A stretch of DNA of 64,000 bases, taken from NCBI RefSeq assembly GCF_022829345.1, contig NZ_JAKSXV010000028.1:1-64000 (forward strand), read 5' to 3'. The stretch is from Methylobacterium sp. J-090 (GTDB lineage: Bacteria; Pseudomonadota; Alphaproteobacteria; Rhizobiales; Beijerinckiaceae). The position numbers and the translations under genes were made by a program. Below are positions 45,774 to 55,408 of this stretch, piece by piece (positions within the stretch are counted from its first letter, which is position 1; each line of letters begins with the position of its first letter). Below the pieces are notes generated by a model. That model saw only the letters and a program-made list of their open reading frames with translations. It was not told the DNA's origin and did not search any database.

Positions 45774-46280
45774 TTGGATGCGATCGATCTGAAGATCCTC
45801 GGGCTGCTGCAGCACGACGCCACCCTCTCCATCGCCACCATCGGCGAGCGGGTCGGCCTGTCGCAGACGCCCTGCTGGAAGCGCATCCAGCGCCTGGAGG
45901 CCGATGGAGTCATCGACCGCCGCGTCGCCGTGCTCGATCCGGTGAAGCTCGGCCTCGGCCTGACGGTGTTCGTCTCCATCGAGACCGCTGACCATTCCCG
46001 CGAATGGCTGGAGCGCTTCGCCGAAACCGTCTCGGCCATGCCCGAAGTGCTGGAATTCTACCGCATGGCCGGGGATGTGGATTACATGCTGCGCGTCGTC
46101 GTGGCCGATATGCGCGCCTACGACACCTTCTATAAGCATCTCATCGCGACGCTGCCGTTGAAGAACGTCACGTCGCGCTTCGCCATGGAGAAGGTGAAGT
46201 CCACCACCGCCCTGCCCCTGCCCGCCCCACCGGTCAGCGGACGCTTCGTGCCGACGCTGTCCGTCGTGGCGGGAGAATAG
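45774..46280 (+). CDS. Lrp/AsnC-family transcriptional regulator
   Basis: The 168-residue protein has the N-terminal helix-turn-helix (LDAIDLKILGLLQHDATLS, SQTPCWKRIQRLEADGVI) and the RAM ligand domain. The start is a TTG with GAGG five bases before it, since no ATG occurs in that place and upstream sequence is not Lrp-like. It is divergent from cysHDN and upstream of cysJ, so regulation of sulfur assimilation by an amino acid (such as cysteine) is a reasonable guess. Confidence 0.9.
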   Translation: MDAIDLKILGLLQHDATLSIATIGERVGLSQTPCWKRIQRLEADGVIDRRVAVLDPVKLGLGLTVFVSIETADHSREWLERFAETVSAMPEVLEFYRMAGDVDYMLRVVVADMRAYDTFYKHLIATLPLKNVTSRFAMEKVKSTTALPLPAPPVSGRFVPTLSVVAGE

Positions 46281-46391
46281 GACGAAGAGAACAAACTTCT
46301 GTTTTGCGGCGCACCCGCAGGCAGCTCCTTCTACCGTGACGTCGTTCTGTAAAACGGACACCCCGTTCACAGGCCGGCCGCTCAGGACGAC

Positions 46392-48173
46392 ATGGCTTTC
46401 CCAATGGCACGACACGCGATCCTCCCCCGCACGGCCCCGTTCGAAGACAAGGAACGGGCGAGTCTCGACGCCGTCCTCGGCGCCGCGACCCCGATCCAGC
46501 GGGCCTGGCTCGCCGGCTTCCTCGCCGGCCTCGACGCCGCCGGCGGCCAACCGGCCGCCGTGCCGGCCGCGCCCCCGAAGGCGGCCGAGCCCCTGACGAT
46601 CCTGTTCGCCAGCGAATCGGGCAATTCCGAGAAGCTCGCCGGCGACGTCGCCAAGCTCGCGCGCAAGAGCGGCTTCAAGCCCAAGGTCGTGGACTTCTTC
46701 GACCTCGACGTGGCCTCGCTCGCGCGTGAGAAGCACGTGGTCGCCATCGCCGCCACCTGGGGCGAGGGCGAGCCTCCGGCTCGGGCCATGCGGGCTTATG
46801 GCGAGCTCATGGGCGAGGGCGCGCCGCGCCTCGACGGCGTCGACTTCGCCGTTCTGGCGCTCGGCGACACCTCCTACGCCGAGTTCTGCGCCATCGGGAA
46901 GGCGCTGGACGCCCGCTTCGAGGCGCTGGGCGCCAAGCGCGCCTACGCGCGCGCCGACCTCGATCTCGATTTCGACAAGCCCGCCGCCGACTGGATCAGG
47001 AACACCGTCGAGGCCCTGACCCCGCCGCCCAGCGCCGACAACGTCGTGGCCGTCGATTTCGCCGCGCGCGCCGTCGAGGACGACGAGGAGGCCGAGCCGA
47101 GCCGCGAGCCGAAGGTGGTCGAGGTCGTCGACCACGTGAACCTGAACTCGTCGCGCTCCGACAAGGAGACGATCCACCTCGCCCTCGAGTTCGAGGACGG
47201 CGCACCGGCCTACGAGCCCGGCGACAGCCTCGAGATCTACCCTGAGAACGATCCGGCCCTCGCCGACGAGATCCTGGCCGCCACCGGCCTTTCCGGCGAC
47301 GCTGTCCTGCGCCGGGCCCTGCTCGCGGAGCGCGACATCACCACCCTGTCGGCGACCACGGTGGAGCGCTTCGCCAAGGCGACGGGCCATGCCGACGCGC
47401 AGAAGCTCATCGACAGCGGCGAAGCCAAGGCCTGGATCGAGGGCCGCCACCTCATCGACCTCATCCAGAGCTTCCCGGCCACGGTCACGGCCGAGCACCT
47501 CGCCACCATCACCCGGCCCCTGCCGCCGCGCGCCTACTCCATCGCCTCATCGCGGAAGGAAGTCGGCGACGAGGTCCACCTCGTCATCGCCGCCGTGCGC
47601 TACGAGACCCACGGCCGGGCCCGCTCCGGCGTCACCTCGACGCATATCGCCGACCGGGTGCGGAACGGCGCCAAGTTGCGGGTGAAGCTGAAGCCCAACC
47701 GCCACTTCCGCCTGCCGCAGGACCCGGCCACCGATATCATCATGGTGGGCCCCGGCACCGGTGTCGCCCCGTTCCGCGCCTTCGTGCAGGAACGCCGTGC
47801 CGTGGAAGCCCCCGGCCGGTCGTGGCTGTTCTTCGGCGACCGGCACTTCACCCACGACTTCCTCTACCAGCTCGAATGGCAGGAGGCCCTGGAGGACGGG
47901 TCGCTCACGAAGATCGACGTCGCCTTCTCGCGCGACCAGCCGGAGAAGGTCTACGTGCAGGACCGGATCGACCACCACGCCCGGGAATTGGTGGACTGGC
48001 TCGACGGCGGCGCCAGCTTCTACGTATGCGGCGACGCCAACCGCATGGCCAAGGATGTGCGCAACGCCGTGGTGCGCGCCTACGCCACGGTGAAGTCCCT
48101 CGGCGCTGCCGAGGCCGAGGCGGCGGTCGCGGCATTGCAGCGCGCGCATCGCTACCAGCAGGATGTGTACTAG
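46392..48173 (+). CDS. cysJ: Sulfite reductase flavoprotein (alpha) subunit
   Basis: The 593-residue protein has a flavodoxin domain (about 66-205; ILFASESGNSEKLAGD and ATWGEGEPP), an FAD-binding domain (RPLPPRAYSIASS) and a NADPH-binding domain (MVGPGTGVAPFRAFVQER, FFGDRHFTHDFLY, FYVCGDANRMAKDV), ending YQQDVY much like E. coli CysJ. It passes electrons from NADPH to CysI. The first about 60 residues are an extra linker. AGGA precedes the ATG. Confidence 0.93.
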   Translation: MAFPMARHAILPRTAPFEDKERASLDAVLGAATPIQRAWLAGFLAGLDAAGGQPAAVPAAPPKAAEPLTILFASESGNSEKLAGDVAKLARKSGFKPKVVDFFDLDVASLAREKHVVAIAATWGEGEPPARAMRAYGELMGEGAPRLDGVDFAVLALGDTSYAEFCAIGKALDARFEALGAKRAYARADLDLDFDKPAADWIRNTVEALTPPPSADNVVAVDFAARAVEDDEEAEPSREPKVVEVVDHVNLNSSRSDKETIHLALEFEDGAPAYEPGDSLEIYPENDPALADEILAATGLSGDAVLRRALLAERDITTLSATTVERFAKATGHADAQKLIDSGEAKAWIEGRHLIDLIQSFPATVTAEHLATITRPLPPRAYSIASSRKEVGDEVHLVIAAVRYETHGRARSGVTSTHIADRVRNGAKLRVKLKPNRHFRLPQDPATDIIMVGPGTGVAPFRAFVQERRAVEAPGRSWLFFGDRHFTHDFLYQLEWQEALEDGSLTKIDVAFSRDQPEKVYVQDRIDHHARELVDWLDGGASFYVCGDANRMAKDVRNAVVRAYATVKSLGAAEAEAAVAALQRAHRYQQDVY

Positions 48174-48183
48174 GGGCAGAACT

Positions 48184-48331
48184 GAACCCTCCCCCCTCTG
48201 CGGGGGAGGGTGCCTGCGGAGCAGGCGGGAGAGGGGAAGCCCTATCCGGAACCGGCGCTCCCCTCTTGCGGGACTTTGTCCCGGCCCGACCCGCTACGCG
48301 GGCCACCCTCTCCCGCAGAGGGGAGAGGGAC
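48184..48331. repeat. CCCTCTCC/GGAGAGGG palindrome, copy 4
   Basis: Between cysJ and cysI, CCCTCCCCC/GGGGGAGGG and GGGAGAGGGG on the left face CCCCTCTTGCGGG and CCCTCTCCCGCAGAGGGGAGAGGG-type arms on the right, forming multiple nested hairpins over about 150 bases. Same family as the copies near 22.9, 24.7 and 28.9 kb. In the mRNA it may separate the expression of cysJ from cysI. Confidence 0.8.
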
Positions 48332-48377
48332 GCGCACCCAAGGCATCAGACAAACTCGAAAAGACCGGAATCCCGCC

Positions 48378-50174
48378 ATGGCCGAGCAGACCCCTCCCCG
48401 CACCTACGAGACTCCGCCGACGGAGCGCCCGATCACCGACGCGGAATCCGCCCGGTCGGCGGGACTCGCGCACAACGAGCACCTCAAGATCGCGTCGGGC
48501 TACCTGCGCGGAACGCTCGCCGACGGGCTCCTGAAGCACGCCACCGGCGCCATCTCGGAGGATGACGGCCAGCTCGTGAAGTTTCACGGCATGTACATGC
48601 AGGACGACCGCGACATCCGCGCGGAACGGACCAAGAAGAAGCTCGAGAAAGCGTTCAGCTTCATGATCCGCCTGCGCATCGCCGGCGGCGTCGTCACCCC
48701 GAAGCAGTGGCTGGCGCTCGACGAGATCGCCACGACCTATGCGGGTGGGGCGCTCCGCGCGACCACGCGCCAGACCTTCCAGTACCACGGCGTGATCAAG
48801 TCGAACCTCAAGCGCACGATGGCGGCCATCGACGCGACGCTGCTCGACACCATCGCGGCCTGCGGCGACGTCAACCGCAACGTGATGGCGGCGACGAACC
48901 CGGCGCAGGTCGGTGCGCACAAGGCGGCCTACCAGCTCGGCAAGGACATCTCGGATTCACTCCTGCCGAAGACCAGCGCCTGGCGCGAGATCTGGCTCGA
49001 CGGCGAGCGGGTGGTCGGCGGCGAGGAGACGGCCGAGATCGAACCCGTCTACGGCAAGACCTACCTGCCGCGGAAGTTCAAGACCGTGATCGCCGTGCCG
49101 CCCTCGAACGAGGTCGACATCTTCGCCCACGACCTCGGCTTCATCGCCATCCTCGACAAGAAGAACCAAGTCACCGGCTGGAACGTCACGGTGGGCGGCG
49201 GCATGGGCATGACCCACGGCGAGACCGATACCTTCCCGCGCACCGCCGACGTCATGTGCTTCGTCGCGCCCGAGGATGCCCTGAAGGCGGCCGAGGCCGT
49301 GATGACGGTGCAGCGCGACTGGGGCAACCGCAAGGTCCGCAAGAACGCACGCCTGAAATACACCATCGAGCGCTACGGTCTGGCCGCCTTCCGCGCCGAG
49401 GTCGAGAAGCGCGTCGGCAAGCCCCTGGCCGACCCGAAGCCCTTCACCTTCACGAACAACGGCGACCGCTACGGCTGGACCGAGGGCGACGACGGCCGCC
49501 ACCACCTGACGCTGTACATCGCCTCGGGCCGGATCAAGGATTACGAGAACGGTCCCCAGCTGCTCACGGGCCTGCGCAAGATCGCCGAGATCCACGAGGG
49601 CGATTTCCGCCTCACCGGCAACCAGAACGTCATCATCGCCAACGTGCCGGGCGAGAAGCGCGCCGAGATCGAGGCGCTGGTCGATCAGCACGGCATGATG
49701 AAGGGGGCGAGCGCGCTCCGACGCAACTCCATGGCCTGCGTGGCGCTCCCGACCTGCGGTCTGGCTCTGGCCGAGAGCGAGCGCTACCTGCCCGACCTGA
49801 TGACCGAGCTCGAGACGAGCCTCGCGTCGCACGGCCTCGCCGACGACGAGATCACCATCCGGATGACCGGCTGCCCCAACGGCTGCGCCCGGCCGTTCAT
49901 CGCCGAGATCGGCCTCGTCGGCCGCGGCCCCGAGCGCTACCACCTCTATCTCGGTGCCGCCTTCGACGGTTCGCGCCTGGGCAAGCTCTACGGCGAGGAC
50001 GTGACGGCGTCCGAGATCAAGACGATCCTCGATCCGCTGTTCGCGGCCTACGCCCGGAATAAGCAGCCGGGCGAACGTTTCGGCGACTACCTCATTCGCG
50101 ACGGCTACGTCACCAAGACGGTCAACGGCCCGGATTTTCACGAGAAGATCGGCCCGATGAAGAGCGCGGCCTGA
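48378..50174 (+). CDS. cysI: Sulfite reductase hemoprotein (beta) subunit
   Basis: CysI reduces sulfite to sulfide using siroheme and a [4Fe-4S] cluster. The 598-residue protein has RTTRQTFQYHGV-like (ATTRQTFQYHGVIKSNLK), MAATNPAQ, and the cluster cysteines in ACVALPTCGLALAE (C-x5-C) and TGCPNGCARP (C-x3-C). The N-terminal segment YLRGTLADGLLKHATGAISEDDGQLVKFHGMY is standard. The ATG at 48378 is followed at once by the family-like sequence; upstream is the repeat. Confidence 0.95.
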   Translation: MAEQTPPRTYETPPTERPITDAESARSAGLAHNEHLKIASGYLRGTLADGLLKHATGAISEDDGQLVKFHGMYMQDDRDIRAERTKKKLEKAFSFMIRLRIAGGVVTPKQWLALDEIATTYAGGALRATTRQTFQYHGVIKSNLKRTMAAIDATLLDTIAACGDVNRNVMAATNPAQVGAHKAAYQLGKDISDSLLPKTSAWREIWLDGERVVGGEETAEIEPVYGKTYLPRKFKTVIAVPPSNEVDIFAHDLGFIAILDKKNQVTGWNVTVGGGMGMTHGETDTFPRTADVMCFVAPEDALKAAEAVMTVQRDWGNRKVRKNARLKYTIERYGLAAFRAEVEKRVGKPLADPKPFTFTNNGDRYGWTEGDDGRHHLTLYIASGRIKDYENGPQLLTGLRKIAEIHEGDFRLTGNQNVIIANVPGEKRAEIEALVDQHGMMKGASALRRNSMACVALPTCGLALAESERYLPDLMTELETSLASHGLADDEITIRMTGCPNGCARPFIAEIGLVGRGPERYHLYLGAAFDGSRLGKLYGEDVTASEIKTILDPLFAAYARNKQPGERFGDYLIRDGYVTKTVNGPDFHEKIGPMKSAA

Positions 50175-50182
50175 CACATCAC

Positions 50183-50210
50183 GCCGGAGCAGGGGTCTCC
50201 CCGCTCCGGC
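50183..50210 (+). terminator. Hairpin downstream of cysI
   Basis: GCCGGAGC and GCTCCGGC enclose AGGGG-TCT-CCCC, giving a 12-bp stem with one bulged base. No T-run follows. Likely end of the cysJ-cysI transcript. Confidence 0.6.
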
Positions 50211-50258
50211 CGGTCCATGGTCAAGCTTTTAGAAACATGTCGAAATTCAGGCCTTCAG

Positions 50259-50283
50259 TGAACCGTTGCGCTTGATAGCCGTT
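50259..50283 (+). promoter_or_regulatory. Candidate EcfG-type promoter (TGAAC-N16-CGTT)
   Basis: TGAAC (50259-50263) and CGTT (50280-50283) are 16 bases apart, one mismatch from the consensus and identical to the site at 9941-9965. It ends 28 bases before the small gene at 50312. Confidence 0.5.
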
Positions 50284-50311
50284 GACTCCCCAGACAGAGG
50301 GAGAGCCGGCT

Positions 50312-50509
50312 ATGGCCAAGCACGAGATCCTGAACTTCTTCGAGCATCGCCGTGACGGTGCGTGGATCTGCGTCAAGCCGTTCACCCTGACGACGAAGTC
50401 GAGCAGCGTCGACATCCGGCAGGGCATGCGCTTCGACTACGGCAAGCGGATCGGCGGTGTCGATCTGGCGGAGTACCTCGAACAGCTCGGTTCGCAGTTC
50501 GGCTCATAA
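50312..50509 (+). CDS. Small conserved hypothetical protein
   Basis: The 65-residue product (KHEILNFFEHRRDGAWICVKPFTL near the start, then VDIRQGMRFDYGKRIGGVDLAEYLEQLG) is compact and without signal peptide or membrane helix. GAGGGAGAG precedes the ATG. An EcfG-type promoter suggests general-stress control. Function unknown. Confidence 0.75.
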   Translation: MAKHEILNFFEHRRDGAWICVKPFTLTTKSSSVDIRQGMRFDYGKRIGGVDLAEYLEQLGSQFGS

Positions 50510-50588
50510 GGCACACACGCGGGTCCTGTCGGCCGAAGGTCGGCTAAGCCTTTGACCCGGCCGGGGTTGCCGCTCTAGCGTGGCACCC

Positions 50589-51212
50589 ATGACGATCACA
50601 GCGGCCCCCTTGACCGCCCCCCTCGACGAGACGGGTCCGACGACCCGGTGCCGCATCCTGGAAACCGCCGAGCGGGCGTTTCGAGAGATCGGCTACCAGA
50701 AGACCACCGTCGCCGATATCGCCCGCACCCTGCGGATGAGCCCGGCCAACGTGTATCGATTCTTCGATTCGAAGAAGGCGATCCACGAGGCCGTTATCAA
50801 GCGTCTCATGGACGAGACCGAGCAGCGCGTGATCGCTGCGTCGGCCATGGTCGGCCAAGGCGTGAGCGAACGCCTCTCCAACGTCATCCTCGTGCTGCAT
50901 CGCGCCTGCGTCGAACGCTGCGACGCCAATCCACGCATGCACGAGATGGTCGAGGCGGCCGTCGCCGAGAGCTGGGACGTCTGCGCCCATCACATCGAAC
51001 GGATCGGATCGGTCTTCGAAGCTCTGGTCGTGGAAGGCGTCGCCGGCGGGGAATTTGCCGTCGCAGACGCGGCCCTGACGGCCGCCTGCCTCCACACGGC
51101 CGTCCTGCGCTACTGCCATCCCACCCTGGTGAGCCAGTATCCCGACGCGGGCGTCCCGCCGGTGGAAGCGATGATCGCCTTCCTCCTGCGGAGCTTGCGC
51201 GGCCCGGCCTGA
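50589..51212 (+). CDS. TetR-family transcriptional regulator
   Basis: The protein (207 residues from the ATG at 50589; a GTG at 50580 is also possible) has a TetR HTH at about 18-62 (RILETAERAFREIGYQKTTVADIA, SPANVYRFFDSKKAIHEAV) and a C-terminal ligand domain. It stands alone, convergent with pyrF, so targets are unknown. TTGACC and TAGCGT upstream might be its promoter. Confidence 0.9.
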   Translation: MTITAAPLTAPLDETGPTTRCRILETAERAFREIGYQKTTVADIARTLRMSPANVYRFFDSKKAIHEAVIKRLMDETEQRVIAASAMVGQGVSERLSNVILVLHRACVERCDANPRMHEMVEAAVAESWDVCAHHIERIGSVFEALVVEGVAGGEFAVADAALTAACLHTAVLRYCHPTLVSQYPDAGVPPVEAMIAFLLRSLRGPA

Positions 51213-51218
51213 GATCCT

Positions 51219-51914
51219 TCAGGCCATCTCCGCGACGATCGCCTGCGCGACGGCGCGCGGATCGGCGGCTCCGGTGATGGGGCGGCCGACCACCACGTGG
51301 TCGATGCCGGCCAGCTTGGCCTCCCCGGGCGTCATCACCCGCTTCTGGTCGCCGAGCCCGCTGCCGGCCGGGCGGATGCCGGGGGTGACGATGAGGCGCG
51401 AGGATCCGACGACACCCCGGACCGACACCGCCTCGACGGCGCTGCAGACGATGCCGTCGATCCCGGCCTCGTCGGCCTGACGCGCGCGCTGCGCCACGAG
51501 GTCGGCGACGGGGAGCGCGTAGCCGGCCTCGCGCGCATCGGCCTCGTCGTAGGAGGTCAGGACGGTGACCGCCAGAATCCGGAGGCCGCCGGTGCCGCGC
51601 CCGCGCACGGCCGCCCGCATGGTCTGCGGGTAGGCGTGGACCGTGAGGAAGGTCGGCCCGAGGTCGGCCAGCGCCCGCACCCCCTCCTCGACGGTGTTGC
51701 CGATGTCGTGGAGCTTGAGGTCGAGAAACACCTTGAGGCCGGCGGCGGCGAGACGCGGCACCAGGGCGAGGCCGCCCGCATAGGCGAGGCGGTAGCCGAT
51801 CTTGTAGAAGGTCGCGGCATCGCCGATGCGCTCCACCAACGTCTCCGCCTCCGCCACCGTCGCGACGTCGAGGGCGACGATGAGGCGGTCGCGCGGATCG
51901 GTCGTGGCGGGCAT
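51219..51914 (-). CDS. pyrF: Orotidine 5'-phosphate decarboxylase
   Basis: PyrF makes UMP in the last step of pyrimidine synthesis. The 231-residue protein has the catalytic [11 protein letters not shown], the N-terminal [14 protein letters not shown], and [11 protein letters not shown] plus [10 protein letters not shown] phosphate motifs. The ATG at 51914 has GAGGACC before it; an ATG at 51950 is less likely. Confidence 0.95.
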   Translation of the reverse strand: MPATTDPRDRLIVALDVATVAEAETLVERIGDAATFYKIGYRLAYAGGLALVPRLAAAGLKVFLDLKLHDIGNTVEEGVRALADLGPTFLTVHAYPQTMRAAVRGRGTGGLRILAVTVLTSYDEADAREAGYALPVADLVAQRARQADEAGIDGIVCSAVEAVSVRGVVGSSRLIVTPGIRPAGSGLGDQKRVMTPGEAKLAGIDHVVVGRPITGAADPRAVAQAIVAEMA

Positions 51915-51970
51915 CGTGGGTCCTCGGGCCAAAAGATCTCGGGCGGCCATCCCGCGTCATGAGCCCGGTG

Positions 51971-52600
51971 TCAACGCGGCGCCATCGCGTCGGCCACCTC
52001 TGCCCGCAGCACCGGCAGCAACTCGGTCTCGAACCACGGATTGGCTTTCAGCCAGCCGCTGTTGCGCCAGGACGGATGCGGCAGGGGCAGCACACGGGGC
52101 CGGCGCGGCGCGTCGAGGACGGCGCGCCAGCCCCGCACGGTCTCGGTGAGTCCGCCCTTCGACCGGCCGAGGTGCCAAGCTTGTGCGTACTGGCCGATCA
52201 CCAGGATGAGGTCGAGGTGGGGCAATCCGGCGAACAGCTCCGCCCGCCAGCGCTCGGCGCATTCGCGACGGGGCGGACGATCCCCACCCTTGGCATCGTA
52301 GCCCGGAAAGCACGCGCCCATGGGCACGATGGCGAGGCGCGAGGCATCGTAGAACGCCGCCTCGTCGAGGCCGAGCCAGTCGCGCAGACGGATGCCGGAC
52401 GGGTCCATGAACGGAATGCCGCTCTTGTCGGCCTTGTTGCCCGGCGCTTGGCTGGCGATGCAGAGGCGCGCGCTGGAACTCCCCTGGACGATGGGGCGCG
52501 GCTCCTGCGGCAGGGGCGGCCCGTAGGCCGGCGCGTCGCGGCAGAGGCGGCAGGCGCGCAGCGACGCGGCGGTGGCGTCGAAATCCGGGGCGGGTTGCAT
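51971..52600 (-). CDS. Uracil-DNA glycosylase-family protein
   Basis: The 209-residue protein has the UDG fold: CIASQAPGNKADKSGIPFMDPSG (active-site water region), LVIGQYAQAWHLG, and LPHPSWRNSGWLKANPWF. An N-terminal CRLC pair could be part of an iron-sulfur site, but the other two ligands are not obvious. It may remove uracil or another damaged base; substrate not proven. 56 bases upstream of pyrF. Confidence 0.85.
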   Translation of the reverse strand: MQPAPDFDATAASLRACRLCRDAPAYGPPLPQEPRPIVQGSSSARLCIASQAPGNKADKSGIPFMDPSGIRLRDWLGLDEAAFYDASRLAIVPMGACFPGYDAKGGDRPPRRECAERWRAELFAGLPHLDLILVIGQYAQAWHLGRSKGGLTETVRGWRAVLDAPRRPRVLPLPHPSWRNSGWLKANPWFETELLPVLRAEVADAMAPR

Positions 52601-52730
52601 GATGGCGAGAAGATAGGGACGCCCGTCCGTCCCGGACAGGGGGAATGCGGGAACGGTCCCGCGCTTCGGTCTTTAGCCCTTCGAACCTTCCAGGCCGGCT
52701 CGACCGGCGCCGACGCGAAAGGAGTCTCCC

Positions 52731-53552
52731 ATGCCCTTCCTCGACACCCCGGACGGCACCAAGCTCTTCTACAAGGATTGGGGCACCGGCCGCCCCGTCG
52801 TGTTCATCCACGGCTGGCCGCTCGATGCCGATATGTGGGAGTACCAGATGCCGGGCGTGACCGAGGCCGGCTTTCGCACCATCGCGTACGACCGGCGCGG
52901 CTTCGGCCGCTCGGACCAGCCCTGGAGCGGCTACGATTACGACACCTTCGCCGACGACCTGAAGGCGGTCCTCGACCGCCTCGATCTCCAGGATGTGGCC
53001 CTCATCGGCTTCTCCATGGGCGGCGGCGAGATCGCCCGCTACCTGTCGCGCCACGGCGGCGCCCGCGTCTCCCGCGTCGCCCTCGTCTCGGCGGTGACGC
53101 CGATGCTGCTCAAGACCCCCGACCATCCCGACGGCGTCGACGCCAGCGTGTTCGAAGGCATGATCGACGGCCTCAAGGCCGACCGGCCGCATTTCCTGGC
53201 GAACTTCTCGAAGACCTTCTTCGGGGCCGGAGTGTTCTCCGCGCCGTCCTCCACCGAACTCATGCAGTGGACGGGCGACCTCGCCATGCGCGCCTCGCCC
53301 AAAGCCACCGCCGCCTGCGTCCGCGCCTTCGGCGAAACGGATTTCCGCCCCGACATGGCGCATTTCCGGATGCCGACCCTCATCGTCCACGGCGACGACG
53401 ACCAGACCGTCCCCATCGACGTCTCGGGCCGGGCAGCGGCGGCCGCGATCCCCGGCTCGACCTTCACGATCTACGAGGGTGGATCGCACGCCCTGCCGTT
53501 CACCCATGCCGAGCGGCTGACGAACGATCTTGTCGCGTTCCTGCGTGCATAG
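52731..53552 (+). CDS. Alpha/beta hydrolase (chloroperoxidase/arylesterase type)
   Basis: The 273-residue protein has the oxyanion region FIHGWPLDADMW, nucleophile elbow GFSMGGGEIA (Ser), the acid in HGDDDQTVP and the catalytic His in GGSHALPFTH. It is in the cofactor-free chloroperoxidase/arylesterase group of small esterases. The natural substrate is unknown. AAAGGAG precedes the ATG. Confidence 0.92.
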   Translation: MPFLDTPDGTKLFYKDWGTGRPVVFIHGWPLDADMWEYQMPGVTEAGFRTIAYDRRGFGRSDQPWSGYDYDTFADDLKAVLDRLDLQDVALIGFSMGGGEIARYLSRHGGARVSRVALVSAVTPMLLKTPDHPDGVDASVFEGMIDGLKADRPHFLANFSKTFFGAGVFSAPSSTELMQWTGDLAMRASPKATAACVRAFGETDFRPDMAHFRMPTLIVHGDDDQTVPIDVSGRAAAAAIPGSTFTIYEGGSHALPFTHAERLTNDLVAFLRA

Positions 53553-53700
53553 GGACCGGAACATATCCCTTATCCAGCATCTTGAATCCCGTATTGAACC
53601 ATCATCGGCAGTGCTCCGAGCGTCCAGGCCAAGATTTCGTAATGTAATCAAGGCTTGGCCTTTCTCGGCCTATCGAAGACCATCAAGAAGGGCGATTCGA

Positions 53701-54873
53701 ATGAAGGCACTGTGCTGGCACGGCAAGGGCGACATTCGGTGCGATACCGTACCGGATCCGCGAATCGAGGATTCTCGCGACGTCATCATCAAGGTGACGT
53801 CCTGTGCCATCTGCGGCTCGGACCTCCACCTCATGGACGGCCAGATGCCGACCATGGAGGCGGGAGACGTCCTCGGCCACGAGTTCATGGGTGAGGTGGT
53901 CGAGGTCGGCGCCGGCTTCACCAAGTTCAAGAAGGGCGATCGCATCGTCGTCCCCTTCAACATCAATTGCGGTGAGTGCCGCCAGTGTAAGCTTGGAAAC
54001 TACTCCGTCTGCCAGCGCTCGAACCGCAACGGCGCCATGGCGGCGGCCCAGTTCGGCTATCCGACCGCCGGACTGTTCGGCTACTCGCACCTCACCGGCG
54101 GCTATTCGGGCGGTCAGGCCGAGTACGTGCGCGTTCCCATGGCGGACGTGGCGCCGATGCTGGCGCCCGAGGGCGTCGACGACGAGTCGCTCCTGTTCCT
54201 CACCGACATTCTGCCCACGGGCTGGCAGGGCGCCGAGCATTGCGAGATCAAGGGCGGCGAGATCATCGCCGTCTGGGGCGCCGGACCGGTGGGCCTGTTC
54301 GCGATCCAGTCGGCCAAGATCATGGGCGCCGAGCGCATCATCGCCATCGACACGGTGCCCGAGCGCCTCGCCCTCGCCCGCGTCTACGGTGCCACCGACA
54401 TCATCGACTACGTGAACGAGGATGTGTTCGAGCGGATCAAGGAGATCAGCAAGGGCGAAGGGGCCGATGGCGTCATCGATTGCGTCGGCATGGAGGCGAG
54501 TGCCGGCCACGGCATCGCCAGCCTCGTCAACACGATCCAGGAGAAGCTCACCTCCACCGAGCGTCCCTACGCACTCATGGAGGCGATCAAGGCCGTGCGT
54601 CCCTGCGGCATCGTCTCCGTGCCCGGCGTCTATGGCGGGCCAATCCCGGTCAACATGGGCATGATCGTGCAGAAGGGCCTGACCATGAAGAGCGGGCAGA
54701 CCCACGTGAAGCGCTACCTGGAGCCGCTGACGAAGCTCATCCAGGCGGGCAGGATCGACATGACGTCGATGATCACCCATCGCTCCACCAACCTCGCCGA
54801 CGGCCCCGACCTCTACAAGACGTTCCGGGACAAGAAGGACGGCTGCGTGAAGGTGGTGTTCCACCCGAACTGA
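53701..54873 (+). CDS. Zinc-dependent alcohol/formaldehyde dehydrogenase-like protein
   Basis: The 390-residue medium-chain dehydrogenase has catalytic zinc ligands (CAICGSDLH with Cys38, and GHEFMGEV with His60), structural zinc cysteines at 91, 94, 97 and 105, and the nucleotide motif AVWGAGPVGLFAI. It resembles glutathione-independent formaldehyde dehydrogenase-like and related ADHs. In a methylotroph a role in aldehyde removal is plausible, but the substrate is not proven. The family N-terminus MKALCWHG fixes the start at 53701. Confidence 0.9.
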   Translation: MKALCWHGKGDIRCDTVPDPRIEDSRDVIIKVTSCAICGSDLHLMDGQMPTMEAGDVLGHEFMGEVVEVGAGFTKFKKGDRIVVPFNINCGECRQCKLGNYSVCQRSNRNGAMAAAQFGYPTAGLFGYSHLTGGYSGGQAEYVRVPMADVAPMLAPEGVDDESLLFLTDILPTGWQGAEHCEIKGGEIIAVWGAGPVGLFAIQSAKIMGAERIIAIDTVPERLALARVYGATDIIDYVNEDVFERIKEISKGEGADGVIDCVGMEASAGHGIASLVNTIQEKLTSTERPYALMEAIKAVRPCGIVSVPGVYGGPIPVNMGMIVQKGLTMKSGQTHVKRYLEPLTKLIQAGRIDMTSMITHRSTNLADGPDLYKTFRDKKDGCVKVVFHPN

Positions 54874-55001
54874 CGCCCCGATGCGGGCGGGCTCGGAGCG
54901 GGGTCGCACCCCGGTCCGAGACGCCCCATCGGGAGGGCGCCCGGGAACGCCCCGCCCTCCCCGTGCTTGTCCCGTTCGGCGGGCACGCGTAAGACATCGG
55001 C

Positions 55002-55277
55002 ATGGCGTTCAAGGCGAAATCGGCATCCGAGACGAAAGCCGCGGATCTGGCGGCTGCCCTCGTCCGGATCGCGGATCGCGGGAGCGCACCCCTCCTGATC
55101 GGCGTGGACGAATTGCGGAAGGGCAATCCGCGCCTGACGCCGCTGGCCATCGGCCAGATGTTCCGCAAGCACCACGACATCCTGGAGGCGGCGCTCGCAG
55201 AGCGCGGCTACGCCCTAGGCGGTTATGTCGACCAGGGGCCGGGCCTTGGAATGGCCTTCGAAATCGACGCCGCGTGA
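55002..55277 (+). CDS. Small hypothetical protein
   Basis: The 91-residue product is lysine-rich at the start and then has helical segments (LTPLAIGQMFRKHHDILEAALAERGYALGG). No signal or membrane helix. Codon use matches neighbours. No clear ribosome site (only TAAGAC). No family recognised. Confidence 0.6.
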   Translation: MAFKAKSASETKAADLAAALVRIADRGSAPLLIGVDELRKGNPRLTPLAIGQMFRKHHDILEAALAERGYALGGYVDQGPGLGMAFEIDAA

Positions 55278-55408
55278 TACGGTCTCCGCTTGATCGGACC
55301 TGAGCCCGTATCGGGCGGCCCGCGCGGCGCTCGAGCGAAGGCCAACTCCGCCATCCCGAAGGGATCGATCGGAGTTGGTGTGAGGTGGAATGCTTGGAAC
55401 GCGCTCCG

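Noticed and set aside
51957..53651. Long open frames on both strands over the glycosylase and hydrolase genes
   Set aside because: They are shadows. The sense genes have intact UDG and alpha/beta-hydrolase motifs; the alternatives have none.
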